From positions 124,001 through 188,000 of the forward strand of contig DASXUX010000095.1 in NCBI GenBank assembly GCA_036504595.1: a stretch of DNA of 64,000 nucleotides, written 5' to 3'. The translations under genes were made by a program, and so were the position numbers. Positions 17,427 through 25,022 of this stretch are shown here, in pieces. The notes beneath the pieces were generated by a model that saw only the letters and a list, made by a program, of their open reading frames with translations, made no database searches and was not told the DNA's origin. The first letter of the stretch is position 1, and the number at the start of each line of letters is the position of its first letter. Source of the stretch: DASXUX01 sp036504595 (GTDB taxonomy: Bacteria > Planctomycetota > SZUA-567 > H5-PLA8).

Positions 17427-18617
17427 TCAGTGGCATTCGGCCTCCAGCAGAAGGCTGAGCGTTTTCTCGGCATCATTGGCGGCATTTTCTATCGCGAAGG
17501 CTGTGAAGGTCGTATCGGACTTGTCGCAGTACCAGAGCATGAACTGGACGCGGATATTCTTGTGCTCGGCGTTTTCGCCGGTCGCAACCCATAGGCTTCG
17601 AACATGGCCGTCGCGGCCGGGAACAGACTTGGGCACGGGATCTGTTTTTGAATTGGTCAGATGTACGATGGCGCCAATGAACGTCGCGCCGAACTCCGGG
17701 TGCGCAAGCGCATCACTATAGTATTTTTTGCCAGGCACACCGGGCGTGAAACCGATCGTGCAGGCGGGGCTTTCGAACATGAGAGCATTGCGGCTGGAAA
17801 TTTTCGTGTAGCCGGTCGGCGTCGCGAGTTTCGGAAAGGCGCGCTCCGGCCGGCTGTCCTCGGGAATCGTATGGCATTTGACGCTGGCGAGTATGCGGTG
17901 ATGAAGTTCCAGTAGATCCTCTTTTGTGGACTTCAGCGAAGTGAGCAGGTAAGCAGCGCGTCCGTCGCGCGGACAATACCAGCACGTCAGAAATGCGCGC
18001 CGGCTCGCGGCATCCTGATAGGAAGTGGTCGCGGGGTGCTCATCCACCCTACCCTGCTCTGCCGGCTGGAAGCCCTGGCCGGCCATGCCGAACGCGGCGC
18101 TCACGCCGTCGCTGGCCACGGGATCGGCATACGCCCACTTCAGTTCGACCAAACCGCCGGAATCGCGAGGGCTCTCCAGCACCAGCGTGCCGGAGCCGAA
18201 CGCGGAACTCTCCTTTTGCACCGGCCACTCGGGCAGCGAGAGACTGAAGCCTGCGATGGAGCGTTCGCGAAGAAGCGTCTGCCCGTAGGACTGGCCGCAC
18301 GTGTACGCCAGCGTCGCGCACACGATCGCGAGGCTTGGCCCGATGACTGCAAAGGCGATTCGCGAGCGCCGCGTTTGCGCGCCGAGCCAGCACAGCCCGA
18401 GGCCGGCCATCGCGAACCCCGCTCCCACACCTGTTACCGATGTGTTGGAGGAAATCGGAAGAACGCCGAAGCGAAAGAGCAGGATCAGCGCGCCCATGAC
18501 CAGCGCGGTCAGGCCGGCGTTAGAACGCCAGTCGGCCGGCGGACTGGGGTAGCGCCGGCCTCCGTGCCGGCCGGCAGGAACGCCGACACCATCGCGTTTG
18601 CGTTTCATCGCGCTCAT
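17427..18617 (-). CDS. Membrane protein of unknown function with a repeat-encoded N-terminus
   Basis: About 396 residues from the ATG at 18617 (a GTG at 18632 and ATG at 18608 are alternatives). Three hydrophobic stretches occur early (about 37-55, 62-80, 89-108: LTALVMGALILLFRFGV, GFAMAGLGLCWLGA, IAFAVIGPSLAIVCATLAY), then a soluble C-terminal region of about 280 residues with no recognised domain. Residues about 11-25 (VGVPAGRHGGRRYP) are encoded by a copy of palindromic repeat family I (18549-18573), so the N-terminal tail is recent material. The gene converges on the NHL gene and follows the HEAT gene at 18653 by 35 bp on the same strand. Confidence 0.6.
   Translation of the reverse strand: MSAMKRKRDGVGVPAGRHGGRRYPSPPADWRSNAGLTALVMGALILLFRFGVLPISSNTSVTGVGAGFAMAGLGLCWLGAQTRRSRIAFAVIGPSLAIVCATLAYTCGQSYGQTLLRERSIAGFSLSLPEWPVQKESSAFGSGTLVLESPRDSGGLVELKWAYADPVASDGVSAAFGMAGQGFQPAEQGRVDEHPATTSYQDAASRRAFLTCWYCPRDGRAAYLLTSLKSTKEDLLELHHRILASVKCHTIPEDSRPERAFPKLATPTGYTKISSRNALMFESPACTIGFTPGVPGKKYYSDALAHPEFGATFIGAIVHLTNSKTDPVPKSVPGRDGHVRSLWVATGENAEHKNIRVQFMLWYCDKSDTTFTAFAIENAANDAEKTLSLLLEAECH
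18549..18573. repeat. Palindromic repeat family I, copy 1 (inside coding sequence)
   Basis: GTAGCGCCGGCCTCCGTGCC followed by GGCCG; the core GCCGGC-CTCCGT-GCCGGC can fold back. Related copies: 23361-23386, 23580-23605 and, inverted, 24612-24633. This copy supplies part of the N-terminal tail of the membrane protein at 17427-18617. Confidence 0.85.
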
Positions 18618-18652
18618 AATACTTTTCAGCACAGCGCAGGAGCCCGGCGGCG

Positions 18653-20665
18653 CTATTTCTCCAACTGTTTCGCGCGTTCGAGATGCCTGCCGGCGGCTTC
18701 CACGGTGCCCGCGTTTTTGCTTTGCTGCTTCACCTTCTCCATCGCCTCAGCAATCAGCGCGGCCGACGCCTTTGCCTCCGGCGACTTCAGCAATTTTCCG
18801 GCGAGCGTGATTGCCGCAAGTGCGGCCTCTTCTTTGACGCCGGCGTTTTCGAGATGCGGCACGATCAGTTTGAGCGCCTCGGCTGAGGGAATTCCGCCGA
18901 GCGCGCCCAGCAACTGGCGCTTTTCGTCGTCGCGCTGGATGAGCGGCGCGGCATCGCGGCACATGGCCAGACGATTCTCAGCGCTCAGGCTCCCGTCGTA
19001 CGCCAGACGAATGAAGCCGCGTAGCGCGAGAACCTTATGGTTGGCCTTCTCAGAACTCTTCGCAAGCGCCAGAAGTTCCGGCGCGGCATCGGGCGTGGCC
19101 CAGTTGCTCAGCGCGCCAACGGCCGCATCCTGTATCTCCGCGTTAGCGTCTTTGCAGCTCTCGCGAATCGCTTGCAGCGCCTTCGGGCCGCCGATCGCGT
19201 TGAGAACTCGGATGAGCGCCAGCTTCTGTTCCGGCTTGGCCTGCGCGAGCGGTTCGGCAACCTTTTCCGCGCACGCCGGATCGGCGGCATTTACGCACGC
19301 ATCGATCAGAGCGCGCTCGGCCGCTTCGCGTTGGGTCGTATCTTCGGCTCTAAGAAACAGAGACAGTAGCGGCGGAATATCGGCGGGCTTGGCGAGAGTG
19401 CTGAGTGCCCGCAACGCGGCGACCTTGACCTGCGCGTCTCCTTCAGCGGCAAGTTTCAGCAGCCCCGGCGCAGCGGTTGCCACACGGCGGCGCGCGAGGC
19501 AATCGATGGCCGTGGCGCTCTTGGCCGCGTCTTTGCCGCGCGCGAGTTCGAGCAACGCCGAATCCACATCGCCGGCGGGCAGACGAACAATCGCTGCCAC
19601 AGCGGCTTCCGCGACGCTTTTGTCCGAACTTGCCGCCGCGTCCACCAAAAGCGCAAGCGACGAGGCGTCCCCAAGCTGCGCCAGCGCGCGAATCGCGGCA
19701 GTGCGGATGCCGAGATCCTCGTGCTTGGCAGCCGTGCGTATTTCCGGCAGCGCGGCGCGGTCGCCGCGGCTGCCAAGGGCCTGGACCAGCAGCGCCTGAC
19801 GCTGCGGCGGCAGTCTGCCAGCTTGTTCCGCCAGCGCACGCGTGCCATCCTGGCCGGGAAATTCGAGCACCAGTTGCAGCGCGAGATTAAACATCGTGGC
19901 GTTCTGGCCATTGACGATCTCAACGAGCATCGGAATGCCATCCGACTTGCGCGCGAGAATCGCGCCGCGCGTTGCCGCAACACGGAACTGGAACGGCGTC
20001 TCGGCCGCGCGCAAAGCGTCATACAGCGCGATCGCTTCCTTCTGCTGCCCTTGGGCGATCAGCGCTTCGGCGCACAGCAGCACGCCGTCCCACACCGCGG
20101 GCTTGACGGCATCCGGAGCGCTGCCGATCGCGTTTTGCAGGGCCTTCGCGGAAGTGGCGCCGCCGATCTTTCCAAGCGCCGTTGCAGCCGCGCCCGCGAC
20201 TTCTGCATCCTCGTCTTGCAGGAATGGAGCCACGACCTCGGCGGCTTTTGCATCGCGGCGGAACCCAATGGAATACAGCACGCCCACCAGCAGCCGTCCC
20301 TTTACGTTCGGCAATGCCGCTCGCAACGCCTCATCGGCCGCCGGATCGGGAATCGCTTCCAGAGCCATGCGAGCTCGGTGCGCCAGCTTCTCATGCGAGA
20401 GCAGCGCCGCGAGCGCCGGCACGGCTTCGCGCGTTCCAACTTGCGCGAGTTGCCGGCAGGCGTCGGCCTTCTTGTCCAGCGGCGCGTCGGATTTGAGTGT
20501 CTCCAGCAGCGTCGCTTGCGGCGCGGCGCCAGCGGGAGTTGTGGATTCACACCGCGAACTTGGAGCTACAAACACAGCGACACTCAGCAGCAGTCCATAT
20601 GCAATTCGGCTCTTAGCTCTTGGCTCCTGGCTCTTGGCTGTACGCCCCCGTCCAAAGTGAAACAT
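18653..20665 (-). CDS. Secreted HEAT-repeat protein (cassette copy 2)
   Basis: About 670 residues from the ATG at 20665, chosen because CGGAGGCGAGCG provides a strong ribosome site 6 bp upstream; an earlier in-frame start at 20728 would add only translated spacer repeat. An export signal follows a charged N-region (hydrophobic about 21-33, YGLLLSVAVFVA). The rest is HEAT/PBS-lyase-like repeats (TREAVPALAALLSHEKLAHRARM, IRTAAIRALAQLGDASSLALL). Residues about 9-19 (AKSQEPRAKSR) derive from the text-like repeat 20611-20641. It is paralogous to the HEAT part of 12137-14596 but has no PA14 domain. It follows the second Tat oxidoreductase by 70 bp, mirroring cassette copy 1. Confidence 0.8.
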   Translation of the reverse strand: MFHFGRGRTAKSQEPRAKSRIAYGLLLSVAVFVAPSSRCESTTPAGAAPQATLLETLKSDAPLDKKADACRQLAQVGTREAVPALAALLSHEKLAHRARMALEAIPDPAADEALRAALPNVKGRLLVGVLYSIGFRRDAKAAEVVAPFLQDEDAEVAGAAATALGKIGGATSAKALQNAIGSAPDAVKPAVWDGVLLCAEALIAQGQQKEAIALYDALRAAETPFQFRVAATRGAILARKSDGIPMLVEIVNGQNATMFNLALQLVLEFPGQDGTRALAEQAGRLPPQRQALLVQALGSRGDRAALPEIRTAAKHEDLGIRTAAIRALAQLGDASSLALLVDAAASSDKSVAEAAVAAIVRLPAGDVDSALLELARGKDAAKSATAIDCLARRRVATAAPGLLKLAAEGDAQVKVAALRALSTLAKPADIPPLLSLFLRAEDTTQREAAERALIDACVNAADPACAEKVAEPLAQAKPEQKLALIRVLNAIGGPKALQAIRESCKDANAEIQDAAVGALSNWATPDAAPELLALAKSSEKANHKVLALRGFIRLAYDGSLSAENRLAMCRDAAPLIQRDDEKRQLLGALGGIPSAEALKLIVPHLENAGVKEEAALAAITLAGKLLKSPEAKASAALIAEAMEKVKQQSKNAGTVEAAGRHLERAKQLEK
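20611..20641. repeat. Text-like repeat (AGCCAAGAGCCAGGAGCC family) inside a coding region
   Basis: Imperfect units of AGCCAAGAG/AGCCAGGAG/AGCTAAGAG on the minus strand, encoding Lys/Ser/Gln-rich residues in the N-region of the HEAT protein's signal sequence. Related words occur in the spacer 36490-36540. Confidence 0.7.
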
Positions 20666-20690
20666 CGCTCGCCTCCGAGATACCACGCAC

Positions 20691-20737
20691 CCCTCACCAC
20701 TCACCAAGTACCAATCACAAAGTACCAAAGACCACTC
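20691..20737. repeat. Text-like GT/CA repeat tract between oxidoreductase and HEAT gene
   Basis: CCCTCACCACTCACCAAGTA and CAAAGTACCAAAGACCACTC words, the reverse complement of the tract family at 422-530 and 4506-4598. It fills most of the 70-bp gap and overlaps the last codons of the oxidoreductase by two bases. Confidence 0.7.
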
Positions 20738-22037
20738 ACACAGAGAACGGCTCCCGCGCGGGACGCGAGCGCATGCGATTGGCTTCCTCGTCGTTGACGA
20801 ACACTTCTTTGACTGGGTCGAGCGTCAGCTTGCGGCCGAGCATCCACGCGAGCGCGGCGGCGTGGCAGGCGATGTGCGAATGCCGCATCACCTCCGGGTT
20901 GGCATTCGTTCGCCCGCGCGTGCGGATGCAGTCGAAGAAGTTGCGGCCGTGGCTTCCGGGACTGATGCCGTCCGGGCGCCTGCGCAACTGCCGCAGCTCG
21001 CTTTTCAGCGACGCCGGATGCACTTCCAGATCGCCGCTGTCGCCGGTCTCGACCCAGCCTTCGTCGCCTTCAAAGCGCACGGGACAGGTGCCCAGGCGCG
21101 TGCGGTAATGCGGGTCCCGGTTGCCGAACGGCGAGTTCAGGAAATCCATCACGAGCTTGACGCCGTTGGCGTACTTTGCGGTGATGTTGTCCGCCGTGGG
21201 CTCGTACTCGACGGGCATCGTGTCATCAGCCTTCGCGGCCCACTGGCAGAGATCGACGGTGTGCGCGCCCCAGTCGTGCAGCGTCGCGCCGGAATCAAAA
21301 TCGAAATGCGTGCGCCATCCGCCATTCACGTAGCCGGCATTGTAGGGGCGCCACGGCGCGGGCCCCAGCCAGGTGTCCCAGTCGCAAATGTCCTTGGCCG
21401 GTTCGGGCTGCTCCGGCAGCCAGTCGTAACGAACGCGCAGGCGGTAAATCGAAGCGTGCAGCGTGTGCAGCCTTCCGAGTTTGCCGGTGTGAGCCAGATG
21501 CGCGGCGAGCTGGTAGTTCGCGATGCTCCGCCGCTGCGTGCCCGCCTGAAAGACTCGGCCGTAACGATGCATCGTGTCGGCCAGGCTCTGACAATCGGCG
21601 ATCGTGATGCCGCAGGGCTTTTCGCTGTACACGTCCTTGCCGGCTTTGGCAGCCATAATCGAGCCCATCGCGTGCCATCGGTCGCCGGTCGCAACGAGAA
21701 CCGCGTCGATGTCTTTGCGCGCGAGCAGTTCCCGGAAATCCCGCAGCGCCGCGCAGTCGTTGTTGCCGTATTTCTTGTCCACCCATCCCTTGCCGCGGGC
21801 GAGGCGGCTGGCTTGCACGTCGCAGACGGTCGTGCACTGGACGTCGGCTTCTTCGAGCATGCAGCCCAAAACGGTCTGGCAGCGCGGGCCGAGGCCGATG
21901 ACGCCCAAAGCGATGCGCTCGCTCGGCGCGACCGCGCCGTCCTTGCCCAGCGCCCGCGCAGGAATAATCGTCGGAAAACCGATGGCGGCTCCGACGGCAA
22001 GCGTTTTCTTCAAGAACGTGCGGCGCGACTGCGGCAT
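20736..22037 (-). CDS. Tat-exported Gfo/Idh/MocA-family oxidoreductase (cassette copy 2)
   Basis: A 433-residue protein behind a GAGGGGAG ribosome site. Tat signal SRRTFLKK (residues 4-11) and hydrophobic run to about 31; Rossmann motif GVIGLGPRCQTVLG (45-58); EKP at 139-141 (YSEKPCGITI); C-domain with HDWGAHTVDLCQW. It is an NAD(P)-dependent oxidoreductase family member, probably periplasmic, acting on an unknown sugar derivative. Together with the HEAT gene downstream it repeats, in inverted orientation, the pair at 10693-14596. The two oxidoreductases are clearly homologous but well diverged, so the duplication is not recent, or the pairs were assembled separately. Confidence 0.88.
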   Translation of the reverse strand: MPQSRRTFLKKTLAVGAAIGFPTIIPARALGKDGAVAPSERIALGVIGLGPRCQTVLGCMLEEADVQCTTVCDVQASRLARGKGWVDKKYGNNDCAALRDFRELLARKDIDAVLVATGDRWHAMGSIMAAKAGKDVYSEKPCGITIADCQSLADTMHRYGRVFQAGTQRRSIANYQLAAHLAHTGKLGRLHTLHASIYRLRVRYDWLPEQPEPAKDICDWDTWLGPAPWRPYNAGYVNGGWRTHFDFDSGATLHDWGAHTVDLCQWAAKADDTMPVEYEPTADNITAKYANGVKLVMDFLNSPFGNRDPHYRTRLGTCPVRFEGDEGWVETGDSGDLEVHPASLKSELRQLRRRPDGISPGSHGRNFFDCIRTRGRTNANPEVMRHSHIACHAAALAWMLGRKLTLDPVKEVFVNDEEANRMRSRPAREPFSV

Positions 22038-22448
22038 GAGCTGCTCCCCTCGCTTTTAGCTGTGCAGATACCTATGCGTGATCTACACCATGAAGCGCGA
22101 TGCTCCAAATCCGAAATTGGACGGAAACAACAAACTCCAACGATCCCGTGTGCCACGGGCAGCCTAATCGGCGACGGCAGCGCCGCAACTCCTCGCGTTA
22201 GGTCCGCGCGAGCCTCAAAAAATTGCACCTCCGCTGCACCTCCTGCCAACGCCGCCAGCCCTCCTTTATCGTGCGGGCAACCCGCCAGAACGCCTCTCGA
22301 CCGCGGCTCAACTCCGGTTCCTGCCTCTTTCCCGCCAGAAATCTCCGCGTGAAGACAAACTCTCCTTGCGCCAAGCTCAAAATCGCTTCGCAAAACCAGG
22401 TTCAAAAAACAACTCTGCCGCCGCGTCCGCTGCGGTCTGGCGTTCAGC
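22038..22448. other. Intergenic stretch with fragments of repeats
   Basis: About 410 bp between the oxidoreductase start and the end of the AraC-like gene. It contains GTGCCACGGGCAGCC (22150-22164), a half-copy of the palindrome found complete in lpxB (32766-32800). A 60-codon frame (22380-22198, minus) exists but has no recognisable similarity; I do not call it a gene. Confidence 0.5.
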
Positions 22449-23234
22449 TTAGCCCTTTCCGGCCCCTGACTGGCGAATCTCCTCGCTGCGCCGCAGGTAC
22501 GCGGCCTCTTCCTCGTTGGGCGGCCCAAACTCAAGCTGCTCCGCGATCGCGTGCAAATCCTCCGACAGCCCCAGCCGTTTGCGCATCCCCGCCAGCCACT
22601 CCGGGCGCTCGCGAAGCGCCGTCGCCCAACGATCGTCGCACGGTTTCCCCGCCCGTGCCGCTCGCTTGGCCACGTCCTTCACATCGTCCCGCCAGCGCAG
22701 TGATCGCGCGCTCGCGTAGTAGCAGCCATAGTCGCGGTATATCTCCTCCTCAAGCGCCCGCGGCGTCTTGCCGCCGTGAGCCAGCATGCAGCCGCGCCGG
22801 AACCGAGCGTAGTTCGGGAAGCCGTGCGCGAGCGCCAGCGCGCTGTTGTCGCATCCGTCCTCGCGGCGCTGATCGCGAATCGCGATCCGCAGTTCATCCG
22901 CCCAGGTTCCCTCCGACAGACTGCACCGTCTCCCGGGCGTGCACCATTCGACGGCAAACTCCGCGATGTCGTCCTCTATGCGCGCCACGACTTTCTCCCC
23001 GCGAACCCGGTCCACAACTTCGTGAGCCGCCATACCCGTCAGTTCCTTCGTCAGAGCCGATAATTTCCGCCGCGCGATGCCCAGCTCCACGCATAACATC
23101 GGAACCGGATCCCAAAGAAAGGACCGCTCGTCCTTCTCCGGATCTTTCTCATGCTCCTCGAGCGCCTCGCGCACGAGCCTCTCATAATGACGAAACAACT
23201 TCCGGATCGCATAGCGCCGTTCGCTCCGCGACAT
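22449..23234 (-). CDS. Divergent AraC-like helix-turn-helix protein
   Basis: 261 residues from the ATG at 23234, supported by GGAGGGGAAG directly upstream; the frame stays open a further 192 codons upstream but that part is translated repeat. Two segments resemble the two helix-turn-helix halves of the AraC/XylS domain: CVELGIARRKLSALTKELTG with HEVVDRVRGEKV (about 48-82) and ALALAHGFPNYARFRRGCML with GGKTPRALEEEI (about 132-165). They are separated by roughly 50 residues rather than the usual 15-20. The remaining C-terminal 95 residues are charged and unrecognised. A DNA-binding regulator is an inference; no sensor domain is attached. Confidence 0.5.
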   Translation of the reverse strand: MSRSERRYAIRKLFRHYERLVREALEEHEKDPEKDERSFLWDPVPMLCVELGIARRKLSALTKELTGMAAHEVVDRVRGEKVVARIEDDIAEFAVEWCTPGRRCSLSEGTWADELRIAIRDQRREDGCDNSALALAHGFPNYARFRRGCMLAHGGKTPRALEEEIYRDYGCYYASARSLRWRDDVKDVAKRAARAGKPCDDRWATALRERPEWLAGMRKRLGLSEDLHAIAEQLEFGPPNEEEAAYLRRSEEIRQSGAGKG

Positions 23235-23284
23235 CTTCCCCTCCGCCTCCGGCTTCAGCCCGCTGATCTCCTGCCACGGTGGCA

Positions 23285-23337
23285 GTGGCACGCACGTTAC
23301 CGGCGCGTCCTTTTGCGCCGGTCTCGTGCGTGTGCCC
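23285..23337. repeat. Nested palindrome family L, copy 1
   Basis: Outer arms GGCACGCACG and CGTGCGTGTGCC enclose an inner stem around CCGGCGC-GTCCTTTT-GCGCCGG. The same two-level design occurs at 34012-34066 and, with different arms, at 24968-25012 and 26793-26841. Confidence 0.75.
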
Positions 23338-23360
23338 CGGTCCCCCTCTCCCCCGCGAGG

Positions 23361-23386
23361 GGTAGCGCCGGCCTCCGTGCCGGCCG
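23361..23386. repeat. Palindromic repeat family I, copy 2
   Basis: GGTAGCGCCGGCCTCCGTGC then CGGCCG; identical core to the copy at 18549. It lies in the repeat-packed region upstream of the AraC-like gene. Confidence 0.85.
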
Positions 23387-23579
23387 TTAGGGGTGAGGGG
23401 GCCACCCTATGTTCCCCACATTGCGCCGGTGTCTCCTCATCATTTGCCGTGCTTCCGTTCTCCCCCTTCCCTCCAAGGGAAGGGGGCCGGGGGGTTAGGT
23501 TTGCGCCTCCCGCAGTCGTAGCACGCTTCTCATCCCTCGTGCCACCGCCTCCGCTCGGCTCCCCCTCTGCCCCGCGAAA

Positions 23580-23605
23580 GGTAGCGCCCGCCTCCGTGCC
23601 GGTCG
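23580..23605. repeat. Palindromic repeat family I, copy 3
   Basis: GGTAGCGCCCGCCTCCGTGC then CGGTCG; two substitutions relative to copy 2 weaken the stem. Confidence 0.8.
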
Positions 23606-23996
23606 GGCTTTTGGGTGAGCGGGCCACTCCTGACGCATGTTCTCCGTTCGCCCCGTTACTCCCGCCTGCTTCCGTTCCGCCCCAGCCTCCGCCGTTCCCT
23701 TCCATATCACCGCCCTCCACCAACATCGCAGACCACACCCCACCCGGCACTCGTCTCTCGGCACCCGTCACGCGAAAACACGCACGCCAGGCGCGCTCAG
23801 AACGAACCAAAACAAATTGTCGTTGGAATGGACTTGCGATTTCAGGGGCGCCCGGTTTCCCCCGCCGTGCTCATAAGAAAAGCCCGGTTCGAGGTGTATA
23901 TGTATCGAGCGCCCTGCCGCCAGCACCCTAACACCTCATAGTGCGAATTCAACCTAAATATTGCGAATAAATGCTTCTATCGCGTTTCGAGTTCGT

Positions 23997-24707
23997 TCAC
24001 TTTTTGTCGAGAGAGTCTTTGGGCAGGTTGGGCGAACGCACGGGATCGGGGGTATCGATGGGCTTGTTCTCGGCGGCGCGACGGTCTTTGTCCTGCTTCT
24101 TCCAGACGTCGATCCAGAAGCTGCTCAAGCCGCGCGGCGTCCGATCTGCGCAGCGCTGGCCGCTCAATTTCTCAAGAGCCTTGTCATACGCATCGATCAC
24201 CGGCGCCTGCCTCTCAAGCCCCTCGTTGTTGAGCTGCCCCACCAGCCCGAGCAGCGTAAACGCCAACGCCTTGAGCGCGTCGGCCTTCATGCTCGCGTTG
24301 CCCAGGGCCTCTGCGGCCGAAACGCGAACGGCCGAAACCGGGTCGGACAGCGTTCCCATCAACGGCTTGACGAAGTAGCCTTCCGGATCGGGCGTCGCGG
24401 CCATCACCGTACAGACGCGGCGGCGGATCTGTTCACTTCGGTCGGCCAGAAGCCCGACCATCAGCCGCATGGACTCCTGTTCCTTCAGACCTTTGAGCAT
24501 ATCGACGGTTTCGGCCTTGCGGTCCGGATTCTGAGCGGTCTGGTACGCCAGCAGGAAGCGCTGCCGCACAATGTCTTCAGCGACCGGTTCAGCCTTCTCC
24601 GGTGTCTTCTCGGCCGGCACGGAGGCCGGCCCCACCTCGCCCGCCGAGAGACCCGCGCTGAGCGCCAGGACAAGGACCGCGGAAAGGTTCGTCATCACGC
24701 TTCTCAT
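23997..24707 (-). CDS. Small exported HEAT-like repeat protein
   Basis: 236 residues from the ATG at 24707 (a GTG at 24716 is possible). Signal peptide about 1-23 (LSAVLVLALSAGLSAG). Just after the cleavage site, residues about 24-32 (EVGPASVPA) are encoded by an inverted copy of palindromic repeat family I. HEAT-like helices follow (LVGLLADRSEQIRRRVCTVM, LSDPVSAVRVSAAEALGNA), then a charged C-terminal tail. It probably acts as a periplasmic scaffold; function unknown. It lies downstream of the pilus-type operon on the same strand, separated by a strong hairpin. Confidence 0.65.
   Translation of the reverse strand: MRSVMTNLSAVLVLALSAGLSAGEVGPASVPAEKTPEKAEPVAEDIVRQRFLLAYQTAQNPDRKAETVDMLKGLKEQESMRLMVGLLADRSEQIRRRVCTVMAATPDPEGYFVKPLMGTLSDPVSAVRVSAAEALGNASMKADALKALAFTLLGLVGQLNNEGLERQAPVIDAYDKALEKLSGQRCADRTPRGLSSFWIDVWKKQDKDRRAAENKPIDTPDPVRSPNLPKDSLDKK
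24612..24633. repeat. Palindromic repeat family I, copy 4 (inverted, inside coding sequence)
   Basis: GGCCGGCACGGAGGCCGGCC on the plus strand, the reverse complement of copies 1-3. It encodes GPASVPA near the mature N-terminus of the small HEAT protein. Confidence 0.85.
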
Positions 24708-24932
24708 CGCACACACTCAATTGCCCTGACGGGCCAAAGATTCCATTTATTCAGACAGAACGGCAGGGTCTTGGGAAAAGGCCTATGACAGCGCGCAACT
24801 GAACCCTGACCTGGGCCCTGAATTCCCGGAACGCCAACTCTAGCCAACGTCCCTCAGTCAAACTCTTCGACTCGGCCATCGTCCGGAGTCCTGACAACTG
24901 CCTTGCGCACGAGTCTCCTCTGTCCAAACGAC

Positions 24933-24958
24933 CGCGGCGTGCCTGAAAGCACGCCGCG
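24933..24958. terminator. Strong GC hairpin after the pilus-type operon (terminator-like)
   Basis: Perfect 10-bp stem CGCGGCGTGC/GCACGCCGCG with loop CTGAAA, 65-90 bp beyond the last operon gene. No T-run follows on the minus strand, so it may act as a Rho-assisted terminator or mRNA 3' end stabiliser, or be another palindromic repeat. Confidence 0.45.
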
Positions 24959-24967
24959 TTCTTGCAT

Positions 24968-25012
24968 AGCACGCTTGAGTCCGCGCCAAGGCGCGAACAC
25001 AAGCGTGGCACC
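24968..25012. repeat. Nested palindrome family L-type, copy 2
   Basis: Outer arms GCACGCTTG and CAAGCGTGGC, inner stem CGCGCC-AA-GGCGCG. It lies directly beyond the stop of the 568-residue pilus-operon protein. The same outer arm (GCACGCTT...AAGCGTGC) recurs at 26793-26841 in the next spacer of this operon. Confidence 0.75.
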
Positions 25013-25022
25013 GCACAGCCCG

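Larger units (their letters stand above)
23235..23810. repeat. Repeat-packed open region upstream of the AraC-like gene
   Basis: This 576-bp stretch is built largely from repeats: one family L palindrome (23285-23337), two family I palindromes (23361-23386, 23580-23605), and polypurine/polypyrimidine hairpin words such as CCCTTCCCTCCAAGGGAAGG (23465-23484). It stays open in frame with the downstream gene, giving a Gly/Glu/Thr-rich string with the repeated motif TEAGAT. I read it as non-coding spacer or an optional N-terminal extension. Confidence 0.6.
24708..25022. other. Intergenic stretch with two hairpin elements
   Basis: About 315 bp between the small HEAT gene and the end of the pilus-type operon. 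It contains the perfect 10-bp hairpin at 24933-24958 and a family L palindrome at 24968-25012. No reading frame is convincing. Confidence 0.6.

Noticed and set aside
14764..17436. An 890-codon open frame on the minus strand
   Set aside because: It is exactly antisense to the NHL-repeat gene, whose signal peptide, ribosome site and regular repeats are clear. The antisense product is Arg/Ala/Val-rich without a domain, as expected from high GC third positions.
18036..19799. A 587-codon plus-strand frame across two minus-strand genes
   Set aside because: It spans the end of the unknown membrane gene and half of the HEAT gene in antisense and has low-complexity Ala/Ser/Arg content.
22198..22380. 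A 60-codon minus-strand frame between the oxidoreductase and AraC-like genes
   Set aside because: No recognisable similarity, no strong ribosome site that I can see, and the region contains repeat fragments.
23235..23810. A 192-residue N-terminal extension of the AraC-like protein
   Set aside because: It consists mostly of translated repeats, while a strong ribosome site (GGAGGGGAAG) marks the ATG at 23234.
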